DNA from: Cerioporus squamosus
Taxonomy: Eukaryota > Basidiomycota > Agaricomycetes > Polyporales > Polyporaceae
Direction of reading: 5' to 3'
Length of the DNA stretch: 14,385 nucleotides
Assembly: GCA_022592435.1 (NCBI GenBank)
Contig: JABYQS010000739.1
Location: forward strand, 1-14,385
Both the position numbers and the translations under genes were made by a program. The notes beneath the pieces are model-generated. The model had not been told where the DNA came from, made no database searches, and saw only the letters and a list, made by a program, of their open reading frames with translations. This document shows positions 1 to 9,317 of the stretch, piece after piece; position 1 is the first letter of the stretch, and each line of letters begins with the position of its first letter.

Positions 1-47
1 ATAGCTCTCGCTACTACACATGTATCTCTTTCCGTAATCTGAGGCTT

Positions 48-1735
48 GCTAATTAGCAGTTAGCACTGCGCGGTGGACGTGCTAATTAGCAGTTAGCACT
101 GCATGGCGGACGTGCTAATTAGCAGTTAGCGTCTTTCGGTGGACGTGCTAATTAGCAGTTAGCACTGCGCGGCGGACGTGCTAATTAGCAGTTAGCATCT
201 TTCGGTGGACGTGCTAATTAGCAGTTAGCACTGCGTGGCGGACATGCTAATTAGCAGTTAGCATCTTTCGGTGGACGTGCTAATTAGCAGTGAGCACTGC
301 GTGGCAGACGTGCTAATTAGCAGTGAGCACTGCGTGGCAGACGTGCTAATTAGCAGTTAGCACTGCGCGGTGGACGTGCTAATTAGCAGTTAGCACTGCA
401 TGGCGGACGTGCTAATTAGCAGTTAGCGTCTTTCGGTGGGCGCACTAATTAGCAGTGAGCACTGCATGGCAGACGTGCTAATTAGCAGTTAGCGTCTTTC
501 GGCGGACGTGCTAATGCAGTTAGCACTGCGCGGCGGACGTGCTAATTAGCAGTTAGCACTGCACGGCGGACGCGCTAATTAGCAGTTAGCATCTTTCGGT
601 GGACGTGCTAATTAGCAGTTACCACTGCGCGGTGGACGTGCTAATTAGCAGTGAGCACTGCGCGGTGGACGTGCTAATTAGCAGTGAGCACTGCGTGGCA
701 GACGTGCTAATTAGCAGTTAGCACTGCGCGGCGGACGTGCTAATTAGCAGTTAGCACTGCGCGGCGGACGTGCTAATTAGCAGTTAGCACTGCGTGGCGG
801 ACGTGCTAATTAGCAGTTAGCACTGCGCGGCGGACGTGCTAATGCAGTTAGCACTGCGCGGCGGACGTGCTAATTAGCAGTGAGCACTGCGTGGCGGACG
901 TGCTAATTAGCAGTTAGCACTGCGCGGTGGACGTGCTAATTAGCAGTGAGCACTGCGTGGCGGACGTGCTAATTAGCAGTTAGCACTGCACGGCGGACGT
1001 ACTGATGCAGTTAGCGTATTTCAGTGGGCGCGCTAATTAGCAGTTAGCACTGCGTGGCAGACGTGCTAATTAGCAGTTAGCGTCTTTCGGCGGACGTGCT
1101 AATGCAGTTAGCACTGCGCGGCGGACGTGCTAATGCAGTTAGCACTGCGCGGCGGACGTGCTAATTAGCAGTTAGCACTGCGCGGCGGACGTGCTAATGC
1201 AGTTAGCACTGCGCGGCGGACGTGCTAATTAGCAGTGAGCACTGCGTGGCGGACGTGCTAATTAGCAGTTAGCACTGCGCGGTGGACGTGCTAATTAGCA
1301 GTGAGCACTGCGTGGCAGACGTGCTAATTAGCAGTTAGCACTGCGCGGCGGACGTGCTAATTAGCAGTTAGCACTGCGCGGCGGACGTGCTAATTAGCAG
1401 TTAGCACTGCGTGGCGGACGTGCTAATTAGCAGTTAGCACTGCACGGCGGACGTGCTAATTAGCAGTGAGCACTGCGTGGCAGACGTGCTAATTAGCAGT
1501 TAGCACTGCGCGGCGGACGTGCTAATTAGCAGTTAGCATCTTTCGGTGGACGTGCTAATTAGCAGTTAGCACTGCGTGGCGGACGTGCTAATTAGCAGTT
1601 AGCACTGCGCGGCGGACGTGCTGATTAGCAGTTAGCATCTTTCGGCGGACACGCTAATTAGCACTTAGCGTCCTTCGGTGGGCGCGCTAAGTAGCAGTTA
1701 GCAGCTTTCGGCGGAGGTGCTAATTAGCAGTAATA
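48..1735. repeat. 33-bp minisatellite, 51 complete units plus one partial
   Basis: Head-to-tail array counted by eye as 51 complete units from 48 to 1718, followed by a partial unit. The basic unit is 33 bp; six units (numbers 15, 25, 30, 33, 34 and 36) lack two bases (TA) and are 31 bp. Each unit opens with GCTAATTAGC, a perfect 10-bp palindrome, then AGTTAGC or AGTGAGC, then one of two tails: ACTGCGCGGCGGACGT-like (39 units) or ATCTTTCGGTGGACGT-like (12 units). The second tail is concentrated near both ends. The last three units are the most diverged, as is usual at array edges. All six reading frames meet a stop inside the unit, so it cannot encode a repeat protein. There are no unique spacers, so it is not CRISPR. 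Its function is unknown. Confidence 0.97.
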
Positions 1736-1844
1736 TTGCTACCGTCCCGCAACTACACATAACAACTTGAAACCACCACCAATGTGCCACATAGTGAACA
1801 TGCCAAAGCTGGGACATGGTTTATATTGGTTGCTAGGTTGTTCA

Positions 1845-1995
1845 TGCGGCATGATATAGTTGGTAGTTAGTTTCTAGTTTCAGTATGTAGTTGGCTAGGT
1901 TAGTTAGGTAGTTAGGTGGTGCATGTAGTTGTAGTTGGTTATACCTGGTAGTGGTAGTAGTTGTAGTAGTAGGTGGTGGTAGTAGTGGTAGTTTT
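1845..1995. repeat. G/T-rich simple-sequence stretch
   Basis: Imperfect runs of GTAGTT, GGTAGT and GTAGTAG words, with almost no C on the plus strand. Read on the minus strand it yields a poly-threonine open frame, which is a composition artefact and not a gene. The DNA between the array and this stretch (1736-1844) is AT-rich and shows nothing recognisable. Confidence 0.7.
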
Positions 1996-2014
1996 TTAGT
2001 CTGGACACATTCTA

Positions 2015-2523
2015 GATACACATTGGATACATTCTGAATGTATCTCTCATGTTCCACAAATGTGTTCACGATGTATCCTGCAGATACACGTCAATCATAT
2101 ACTGAAACCATTTAACATGTGACTTATGTGTGTCCCAGTTCTTTCTGAGGGATACACATTGGTTACATGGTAAACACATCTAAAATGTATCTAACATGTG
2201 CCGTAGATGTTCCCCCGTGATATACTTTAGTCACATCGTGGGAACATTTGCAATTTTATCAGCGTGAATCCTACATGTTGTTTGTTAACTCATGTTAAAT
2301 ACATGCTGGTTACATAAAGTGTGTGATTAACATGCTTCTTCGAGATTCATGCTGTAGTTATTTTCAATGTAACTGGCAGATACATGGCTGGATATAGGGC
2401 CGGATACATGCTGGTTACAGCTTAGTCACATTTCAATTGTGTCTGAAATGTATCGCGCCGGAACTTGCTAGACATATTTGGCCAATAACTACCATGTATC
2501 TAGGATGTTTCCCACGGATACAT
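2015..2523. repeat. Cluster of GATACAT/ATGTATC words; degenerate element of unknown type
   Basis: The 7-mer GATACAT or its complement occurs nine times between 2026 and 2523 (at 2026, 2038, 2071, 2185, 2379, 2403, 2448, 2494 and 2517), in both orientations. Related words such as GATACACATT and GGTTACAT lie between them. Two copies form a perfect 9-bp inverted repeat around one base (2026-2044); another pair forms TGTATC-CTGCA-GATACA (2072-2088). The same word also occurs at 20-26, on the far side of the minisatellite. No coding region is visible. It could be an eroded non-autonomous transposon or a tandem family decayed beyond phase. It ends about 70 bp before the LSG1 start codon, so it forms most of that gene's upstream region. 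Confidence 0.6.
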
Positions 2524-2590
2524 GGTCATTTGCCCCCGGTGTCATACACTTGCTCCTACTCCTCCACTGGTGCCCTAGCGATTTGCAGTG

Positions 2591-2593
2591 ATG
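2591..2593 (+). other. Three-nucleotide coding exon: ATG of LSG1
   Basis: ATG is directly followed by the donor GTACGC. The acceptor CAG at 2652-2654 then joins in frame to an exon starting Ala-Pro-Lys-Gly. The intron is 61 bp. The start context is good, with G at -3 and G at +4. No other ATG gives an N-terminus matching the family before the conserved SGLGRAIINKK segment, and the unspliced frame from this ATG does not enter the LSG1 frame. Confidence 0.65.
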
Positions 2594-5054
2594 GTACGCA
2601 TGCTCTATGTATGCTGTCGTTAGAGATGTTCACTAAGACGGACATCGCTCGCAGGCACCCAAAGGGCGGAACCTCAATCCGAGCGGTTTGGGTAGGGCGA
2701 TCATCAACAAGAAAACCAAGGATGCGAGAATAGCTCGTGAAACTGGGCTGGTGAGTGCTCTGGTTATTGCACACAAATATTCGGCTTACTTTGCATCTTG
2801 CAGTATACTACGGATATCGATCCCAGCCGGCTGCAGTCAATCACCCAAGAACGAGACCTCGACGAGTTCTTGAACACAGCCCAACTCGCTGGGACCAATT
2901 TTACAGCAGGTATGTTGCATGTACACGTCTTCGTGTTTCTGTTCGAGCAATCATACGCCAGAGCGGAGGAATGTCAAAATCATTGCGGCGGCGGCAAATG
3001 CGAACCCATACCTCCTGTCCGAAGAAGAGGAGAGAAATACCCTACGCAAACAGAGCGAAAACAAGCAGCGCTTGCGCGTACCTCGCCGGCCGCCATGGAC
3101 AAAGACTATGACGACCGCGCAGCTGGACAGGCAGGAGAAGGACGAGTTCTTGGAGTGGAGGAGAGGTCTTGCCGAGTACGTCCCGCATACACAACATCCT
3201 TGCAGTGCTTGGCACACGAACCTTCTTCCCACCCCTGCAGGCTGCAAGATCGTGACAAGTTCCTGCTCACACCTTTTGAGCGCAACATTGAAGTCTGGCG
3301 ACAACTCTGGCGTGTCATCGAACGCTCACATCTCGTCGTCCAAATCGTGGACGCAAGGAATCCTCTTCGTTTCAGATGTGAAGATTTGGAGGCATATGTT
3401 CAGGATGTCGAGGGAGCGGAGGGAGAGGCCGGAACTGGGAAGGGAAAGCGGAGAAGCTTGTTGCTCATCAACAAGGCGGACCTGCTCACCGCGAAGCAGA
3501 GGTGCGTAAGACCACACATATCTCAACATGGTGATCTGACACTTTGTTTACTGCAGGAAGCTGTGGGCAGATTACTTCGATGCGCAAAATGTGAAGTATG
3601 CATTCTTTTCCGCTGCCAATGCGGCTGCTTTACAGGAGGCAAGACGGGAAGCGGAAGCCGCAGCGGAGGAGGAGGAGCGACAACGGTTAGAGGATGACGA
3701 AGAGCAACGATATGCACCGACTACACCACCTACCGAGTCGCACGCCATGGCGACGCCAGCCGCCGCTTCGGAGAGAGACGAGGACGGTGGCGATGCCTCA
3801 GATAGCGAAACCCCTGCGGAATCATCGGAGGATGAATATACCGACGACGAGTCCGATGACGGCCGTGGCGCCTTCTTGCCTATAGAAGAGGAACCGGAAG
3901 CGCAGGATCCTCGCACAAGGGTTCTCTCCGTGTTGGAATTGGAAGACTTGTTTGTGAAGAGCGCCCCGGACCTCTCCAGTACGTCCCCCTGACGTCTAAC
4001 TAGATCTTGCGATTGCTAACTGCAAAGTAGCTTTCACTGATTCATCGGGACAGCACCCAACGAAGCTCGTAGTCGGTCTGGTCGGATATCCTAACGTCGG
4101 AAAGTCGAGTACTATCAATGCCCTGATAGGCGAGAAGAAAGTCAGCGTATCATCCACTCCGGGCAAGACGAAGCACTTCCAGACCATCCACCTCTCACCC
4201 ACTCTCGTTCTTTGTGACTGTCCTGGTCTCGTCTTCCCCCAATTCGCGACCACGAAAGCGGACCTTGTCTGCGATGGTGTTCTACCCATAGACCAGATGC
4301 GGGAGTACACCGCGCCCACTGCCCTCGTTGTCAAGCGCATACCGAAGGAAGTTCTGGAGGCTACCTATGGCTTGTCCCTTCACACCAAAAGCATTGAAGA
4401 AGGCGGCGACGGGAGGATCACGGGTACTGATCTCTTGGTTGCATATGCTAGTACGTCTTTCCGCTGTCAATCTCGGGGATTGCGCTCACCGGAAGCTGCT
4501 CAGTTGCCCGAGGATTCACGCGGGCCGGCCAAGGCAACCCCGACGAAGCCCGAGCGGCACGTTACATTCTCAAGGACTACGTCAATGCGAAACTCCTGTA
4601 CTGCCATCCACCGCCAGGTATCTCCGAGGACGATTTCAACGAAGAGACCCGTCAGATTGCCCTTCAGCGCGCGATTGGCAAGAAGCGTGCGCCAACGACA
4701 CGAGTCGTCAAGAATGCGGATACCTTCATTGCCGCTGTGGCTCCCGACGGCTCCACCCCCTTGGGGACCCATTCCAACAAGAGCCGCAGGTTAGACCAGG
4801 ACTTCTTCGCGAGTAACGGGACGCTTTCGTCTCGACCATTCGTTCAGGGAGCGAGGGCGCAAGGGCAGGAGTTCTCGCGGGCCAAGCTCTACCCTCACCA
4901 GAACATGGTTGCGGACGATGGAACGCAGCTTACTGGGAGGAGAGCGCGGATCGCTGCTGTGCTTGCTGCCGGTGGCGATGTCGCGCCCGGAAAGAAGCAT
5001 CACAAGAAGATGAAGAGGGTAAAGCAGAGGAGTGGCAAGGGTTACGATGACTGA
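2591..5054 (+). CDS. LSG1: Large subunit GTPase LSG1 (circularly permuted GTPase, 60S maturation)
   Basis: Cytoplasmic GTPase that acts in a late step of 60S ribosome maturation, the release of the export adaptor Nmd3. Exons: 2591-2593, 2655-2750, 2804-2909, 2962-3175, 3241-3501, 3557-3978, 4031-4450 and 4504-5054, giving 690 residues, usual for fungal LSG1. GTPase motifs come in permuted order: G4 NKAD (217-220), G5-like SA (245-246), G1 GYPNVGKSS (386-394), G3 DCPG (430-433). Other family landmarks are LTPFERN, WRQLWRVIERS, VDARNP, TKHFQT, ARYILKDYV and LLYCHPPPG. A coiled, acidic stretch (about 254-350) separates G5 and G1, as in other LSG1 proteins. The C-terminus is Lys-rich (KKHHKKMKRVKQ). 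The start codon is followed at once by an intron; splicing gives MAPKGRNLNPSGLGRAIINKK, which fits the family N-terminus. The seven introns are 52-65 bp. Family call is very secure; the first exon is less so. Confidence 0.95.
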
Positions 5055-5217
5055 AAGAGGCGAGTCCACTATGTATCGACTATTCTCCTGTAGCCCTAGG
5101 ATATTCTGTCTGTGCTGCATGTATTCTGCTTGCCCATCTGACAATACTTGCACGGAGCCCTGCCTCAGGCGAACAACGCTGGGTGAATGCATTGCTCGAG
5201 CTCTGTTTGGCTCCTCC

Positions 5218-5223
5218 CACGTG
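5218..5223. promoter_or_regulatory. CACGTG E-box upstream of the FHA kinase
   Basis: A perfect CACGTG palindrome (context CCCACGTGAC) lies about 120 bp upstream of the kinase start codon, in the 289-bp gap after LSG1. E-boxes of this form are bound by bHLH factors such as Cbf1. A single 6-bp match is weak evidence. The rest of the gap (5055-5343) shows no other clear signal and must also contain the LSG1 terminator. Confidence 0.3.
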
Positions 5224-5343
5224 ACCGCGGCCCAACGTCTTCGGACTTCAGCCCACCTTGAAGGCTTCATCTGCTACGGACTTGCTCTCTCCTCCCACTC
5301 ACCCACCGTTCATCTAATCGCTGGTGCATTCTTCGCAGTCGGC

Positions 5344-7413
5344 ATGCCGACACCATCCAGCTCACGTACTATCACGAGGACGACGTCGCGCAGCACACTT
5401 CTTGACGAACCCCGACACGACGCGTCAGTGGCGATTCCGGTGACTATATGCGCCAAGTTCGTGACTACCACCGGAACCGGCCACAAAGAAGGTACGCGAA
5501 TCTGCGCGATCGGCTAAATATGCTGTACTGACGCATATACAGCACTGTTACTGAGCGTCGACAAGCCTCTCACGATAGGGAGAAGTCCTTCTTGGTATTC
5601 ACCTTGGGCAGCGGATCGACAGTGGCTTTGAACTAACTTCCTTCGCAGCTCCTACGTTGTGCCAGACGCTGTTGTTTCGGGCCTTCATTGCAAATTATAT
5701 GCGTGAGTTTGGGTTGTCGTAGATGTCGCAGCCAAACCCTGACCGAGTCTCAGAGTACGCTCAAGCAATGGGGGTGTGATCATATCCTGTCATGTGAGTT
5801 GTGCCCTGCGGAAACGAGCTGCACTCATGTAGATGGCACATTAGGATTGCTCGACCAACGGCCTCATCCTCAACGGCCACCGCGTACGCAAAACGTCTGT
5901 CCTCTTGATGGACGGCGACCTTCTGGAGATACCATCCTCCCAAAGTAAGCTTCCATCAACTCATAAACGCACAAGTACACAAGTCCGGGCCAATGTTCTA
6001 GAGTTCGAGTGCGTTCTGCTGCATAAGGAGCCTGACCAGAAGGTCAATATCTTCGACCCTACGCCGCCAAGGCAACCGTCTTTAAAGAAGAAAGTATGTC
6101 ATGTATACCTGCCCCCTGCTCCCGTAGTAAGCATCGTACCCAACTGCGACAGAGGATCGACCGCTACCTTGTCACGTCGCACTGCTTGGGCAGTGGTAGC
6201 TTCGCGACGGTTCATCTCGCCATGGATACATCGGCCTTCAAGCAGGTCGCGTGCAAGTGCATCAAACGCAAGGTCAGCGACAAGGTAGACAAGATCCGAA
6301 AAGAGGTGGACATTCTCCTCAATCTCTCGCACGTATGTATGTTGTCTACTGCATATATGCTCTCGCTGACAACGTGATTAGCCCAACATCAATACTGTCC
6401 GCGCGGCGACGCACGATGACAACTTCCTGTGAGTTGACCTGTGCCAGCTCGGGCTTTTGATGCTAACACGACGGTCCTCCCTCAGCTACATCTTCCTGGA
6501 ACTGTGTACCGGAGGCGATCTATTTTCGTATATTGTCAGCCATCCCGACTCCCAGCTATGTCAAGCGGAAGCCAAGTATATCATGTACCAGCTGCTGAAG
6601 GGCCTCAAATACCTGCACGACAGACTCATCTCTCATCGAGGTACGTACACGATCCTATCGCGCTCTAGTGAGGCGTACTAACATGTCCACGAAGATCTCA
6701 AGGTGAGTCTTTAATCGATATCGTGCCCCATTGCTGACACCTGTCTTCGTCAGCCGGAGAACATCCTCCTTCATTCCCCTGGACCATACCCTCGCATACA
6801 GATCGCCGACTTTGGTCTTGCGCGACCCAAGGCGTACCAAGAGACCTTCAACGTCTGCGGAACTGTGTCTTATCTTCCTCCCGAAGGCATCCTGGCTCTA
6901 GACCACAAGCACCTCAGCTATGTCGGCATGCCCTCTGACTGTTGGAGCTCTGGTGTCATCATGTATATCATGCTGGCGTACGTTCCTTCTCTCCGGGCAT
7001 CGGTCGCAACACCTGACATTTGTCCAGAGGTACACACCCCTTTGACTACGGGAAGGTCGATGGAGAGTCGGAGTACTATTCCTACATGCCATCTGAAGGG
7101 TGTGAAGATTCTCAGTATTCGCAAGAGTCTATGCAAACCGATCAGCTCGTGAAGCGTCGTATCGTCAACGGAGAGGTCGAGTTCCCGAAAGTGCTGTGGG
7201 ATAATATGCCTCAAGGTACGTCGTCCATTTGCCCATGTTGCAAGTGTTCACGGCCTCTGACATTGAACGTTAGCCCGAGACCTTTGCAGCGACCTGCTGA
7301 TTTACGATCCTCTGGACCGCGCAACGGCACAAACTGCTCTCCGGCATCCCTGGTTAACTGCGGAACTGCTTGACTTGGAACTCGCCTATCGGTCGCGGAT
7401 CGGCTCTGAATGA
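5344..7413 (+). CDS. FHA-domain Ser/Thr protein kinase (Rad53/Dun1/Cds1/Mek1 group)
   Basis: Probable checkpoint-type kinase: the FHA domain binds phosphothreonine partners and the kinase domain signals onward, usually in DNA damage or meiosis. Exons: 5344-5491, 5543-5594, 5649-5702, 5754-5793, 5845-6093, 6132-6332, 6382-6428, 6486-6640, 6695-6702, 6754-6977, 7028-7215 and 7274-7413, about 501 residues. FHA domain, about 34-140: TIGR (60-63), SGLH (77-80), DCSTNG (99-104), LNG (107-109). Kinase domain, about 193-490: LGSGSFATV (200-208), Lys223 in VACK, Glu239, HRDLKPEN (314-321), DFG (337-339), CGT (353-355). PPE (360-362) replaces the usual APE. There is no SQ/TQ cluster before the FHA domain and hardly any tail after the kinase domain, so the architecture is nearest Dun1 or Mek1; orthology is unproven. 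Intron 5 may end at 6131 or 6152. A 39-nt in-frame intron (5945-5983) is possible. Confidence 0.9.
6695..6702 (+). other. Eight-nucleotide microexon of the FHA kinase
   Basis: ATCTCAAG is flanked by a 54-bp intron (branch-like TACTAAC, acceptor AAG) and a 51-bp intron (donor GTGAGT, acceptor CAG). With the preceding G it encodes Asp-Leu-Lys of the catalytic loop HRDLKPEN. Without it, both the frame and the catalytic aspartate are lost, so the exon is required for an active kinase. Confidence 0.88.
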
Positions 7414-7704
7414 AGGCTCAGCTAGGCTCTCTGGGCGACAGGCTCTCAGATCTCAGATTCTCTCGCCTTTTCTTTTGTCGCTCGTTATCGTTGCTGTCAG
7501 GTCCTCGGTGTTCGAACCCTCGTCTCGCTCTTCGTATCTGCTTTCTTGTGTCGCACTTTACCAGTGTGCTGCAACGCCTGTTCCTGCATGATACATCGCA
7601 TTTTGTCTCCCATGCATACATCAATACTTGATACAGCTTCTGTGACTCGTGTAATTTATACAAGGATGCTACTTCTCTCGTTCCGACTCGAATGATTGGG
7701 CACA
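7414..7704. other. Convergent 3' intergenic region
   Basis: The stop codons of the kinase (plus strand) and the esterase (minus strand) face each other across 291 bp. The stretch must hold both 3' UTRs and polyadenylation sites. It has CT-rich runs on the plus strand but no conserved gene, hairpin terminator or RNA gene that I can recognise. Confidence 0.6.
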
Positions 7705-9148
7705 TCATGCCTTCAAGAAGTTCGCGTGGACTGGGAGCGTGGATGAGTGTCAGTGGAGCGACGCTCAAAGAACGCATGATCTTACAGTGGACGTGGTCTG
7801 CGCCGAATGTGGACATCTACATAGGACCATGCGTCAGTAGATTGCACACTTGAGGTCAGATCGAAGCGACGTACGAAGTAATAGCTGTGGTCGTATCCAT
7901 CCTGAGAGCGCACGCGCACCTGAACCTCGTCGTATCCCGCGTCGCGCGCAGCCTTCAGGAAGTTCTCCGGAAGCAGTTGCCCGCTCTTGTAGAAGTTGTC
8001 GGCAGTGCCCTGTGCGCGCGAATCCATGTCAGACGGCACCAGGCCGGCTCCGAGACCACCTCTGCGTGGTCAACGCAGCAACAGAGAGAACTCACGTAGT
8101 CGACGAGGATGTGCACGGGCTCCCTGCCGAGCTTCTTGATGAGCTCCGTCGCGTCGTACTTCTCCTTGGCCTCCTCGATGCCGCCCTGAAGGTACCCGTT
8201 GAACGCCTTCTGGCCCCACGGGCAGTTGATCGGGTTTGCGATGGGCGCGAACGCGGAGCACGAGCGGTACTGCTTCACGCCGCTCAGGACGGAGGAGAGG
8301 TAGAGCGTGAGCGCGCCGTGCCCGCCCATGGAGTGCCCGAAGATCGACTGGCGCGTCAGGTCCTGCGTGGGTGGAGGGTGTGAGTGCTGACTTGAAGAGG
8401 CCGTAATAAGGACAGGACAAGGAGAGGGTGGACGTACGATGGGGAGCTCGGCGGCCTCGATGACTTGCGGGAGCTCGAGGGTGACGTGGGTGAGCATGTT
8501 GTAGTGCTTCGCCCACTTGGGGTTCGTCGCGTTCACGTAGAAGCCCGCGCCTGGCGTACGTCCGCCTCATCAGCGTGTTGTCCCGGGTGGCACCACGGAG
8601 GGAGGAAGAGGAGGAAGGGGAGCACGCACCGACGCCAAAGTCCCAGCTGTCCGTCTCGCCCTCGATGCCTGCGCCGCGCGGGGACGTGTCCGGGAAGAGG
8701 ATCGCGATGCCCTCCTTGGCCGCGGGGCCCAGGAAGTTGCCCTTCTGTGCACTTTGTTCGGATTCAGGGTGTCAGTACACGGGAGAGGGGAGTCGACGAG
8801 TGGGTGCTCACGCGTTATCTTCCGTGCAGGTCAGGCCGGAGAGGTAGGTCAAAAGCGGGACCTTGGTCCCTGCGAGCGCGTTCGCAGGCAGGAAGAGGTT
8901 AAACTGCGCATCGAGGCCTCCCAGCGCCGCCGACTACGATGCCACGAGTGTGTAGAATGTGAAGCACAACACAGGATGGACGTCGCGAGGCCGGGGGAAG
9001 GAGAACGCAGAGAGAGCAGGAAGTTGGACGGTGATCAGCGCACGAAACGACGTCATAATACGGAGTCGCGCCTCCCGCATACCTTGAACTTGTACTTGAT
9101 GAGCTGACCGTCAAAGACCTTGTTCGACGAGAGCTGCTCGAGCGACAT
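7705..9148 (-). CDS. S-formylglutathione hydrolase (esterase D family)
   Basis: Cytosolic serine hydrolase that splits S-formylglutathione into glutathione and formate, the step after the glutathione-dependent dehydrogenase in formaldehyde detoxification. Minus-strand exons, in order: 9148-9083, 8933-8812, 8751-8630, 8550-8438, 8362-8096, 8009-7875, 7816-7786 and 7730-7705. They give 293 residues, close to the 282 of human ESD. All phases agree and no frame is broken. Visible family motifs are FDGQLIKYKF near the start, SGLTCTEDN with Cys58, FPDTSPRG, SWDFGVGAGFYV, the nucleophile elbow GHSMGG (Ser152), SAFAPIANP, CPWGQKAFNGY, and DHSYYF with His271. Asp234 in GTADNF is the likely third triad residue. 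There is no signal peptide. The start has A-rich context just upstream. Intron 1 (149 bp) is the longest; the last two coding exons are only 31 and 26 nt. Confidence 0.96.
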
Positions 9149-9292
9149 TTTTCGCGGTTATCGTCAGTACTTCCGAGTGAGTGTAAGCAGCGCAGGGTTG
9201 GTGTGCGCGATCGATGGAACCCTGGACGTCCACGGTCTTTTCGGACTCTCAGTTGGCGCAATGACGACAGCGCGCCGGGAACTTTCTCTTGG

Positions 9293-9317
9293 GTCCCATG
9301 GCCCTCCCCCATGGGAC
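9293..9317. promoter_or_regulatory. Inverted repeat upstream of the esterase gene
   Basis: GTCCCATGG (9293-9301) and CCATGGGAC (9309-9317) are perfect 9-bp inverted arms around a 7-nt C-rich spacer, about 145 bp upstream of the esterase start codon. A separate 8-bp palindrome, CTCGCGAG, follows at 9328-9335. Both lie in the 501-bp gap 9149-9649, which must contain the esterase promoter and the lipase 3' end. They could be a transcription-factor site or a hairpin in a 5' UTR; no factor is assigned. Nothing else recognisable was seen in the gap. Confidence 0.4.

Noticed and set aside
48..1735. CRISPR array or coding repeat protein
   Set aside because: Units are contiguous with no unique spacers, the host looks eukaryotic, and each unit places stops in all six frames.
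1842..2069. Minus-strand small protein with a poly-Thr run
   Set aside because: It arises from the G/T-rich simple sequence and the GATACAT repeats; there is no conserved feature or gene context.
3591..3992. Separate acidic protein between the two halves of LSG1
   Set aside because: It is LSG1 exon 6, the acidic segment between the G5 and G1 motifs; similar acidic stretches occur there in other LSG1 proteins.
7500..7525. tRNA T-arm-like GTTCGAACCC
   Set aside because: No D-arm, anticodon arm or acceptor stem can be placed around it; it is a chance match in a 3' intergenic region.
8570..9107. Plus-strand open frames across the esterase 5' half
   Set aside because: They are Arg-rich shadows of GC-rich esterase exons and introns; the minus-strand exon chain gives a complete esterase D protein.
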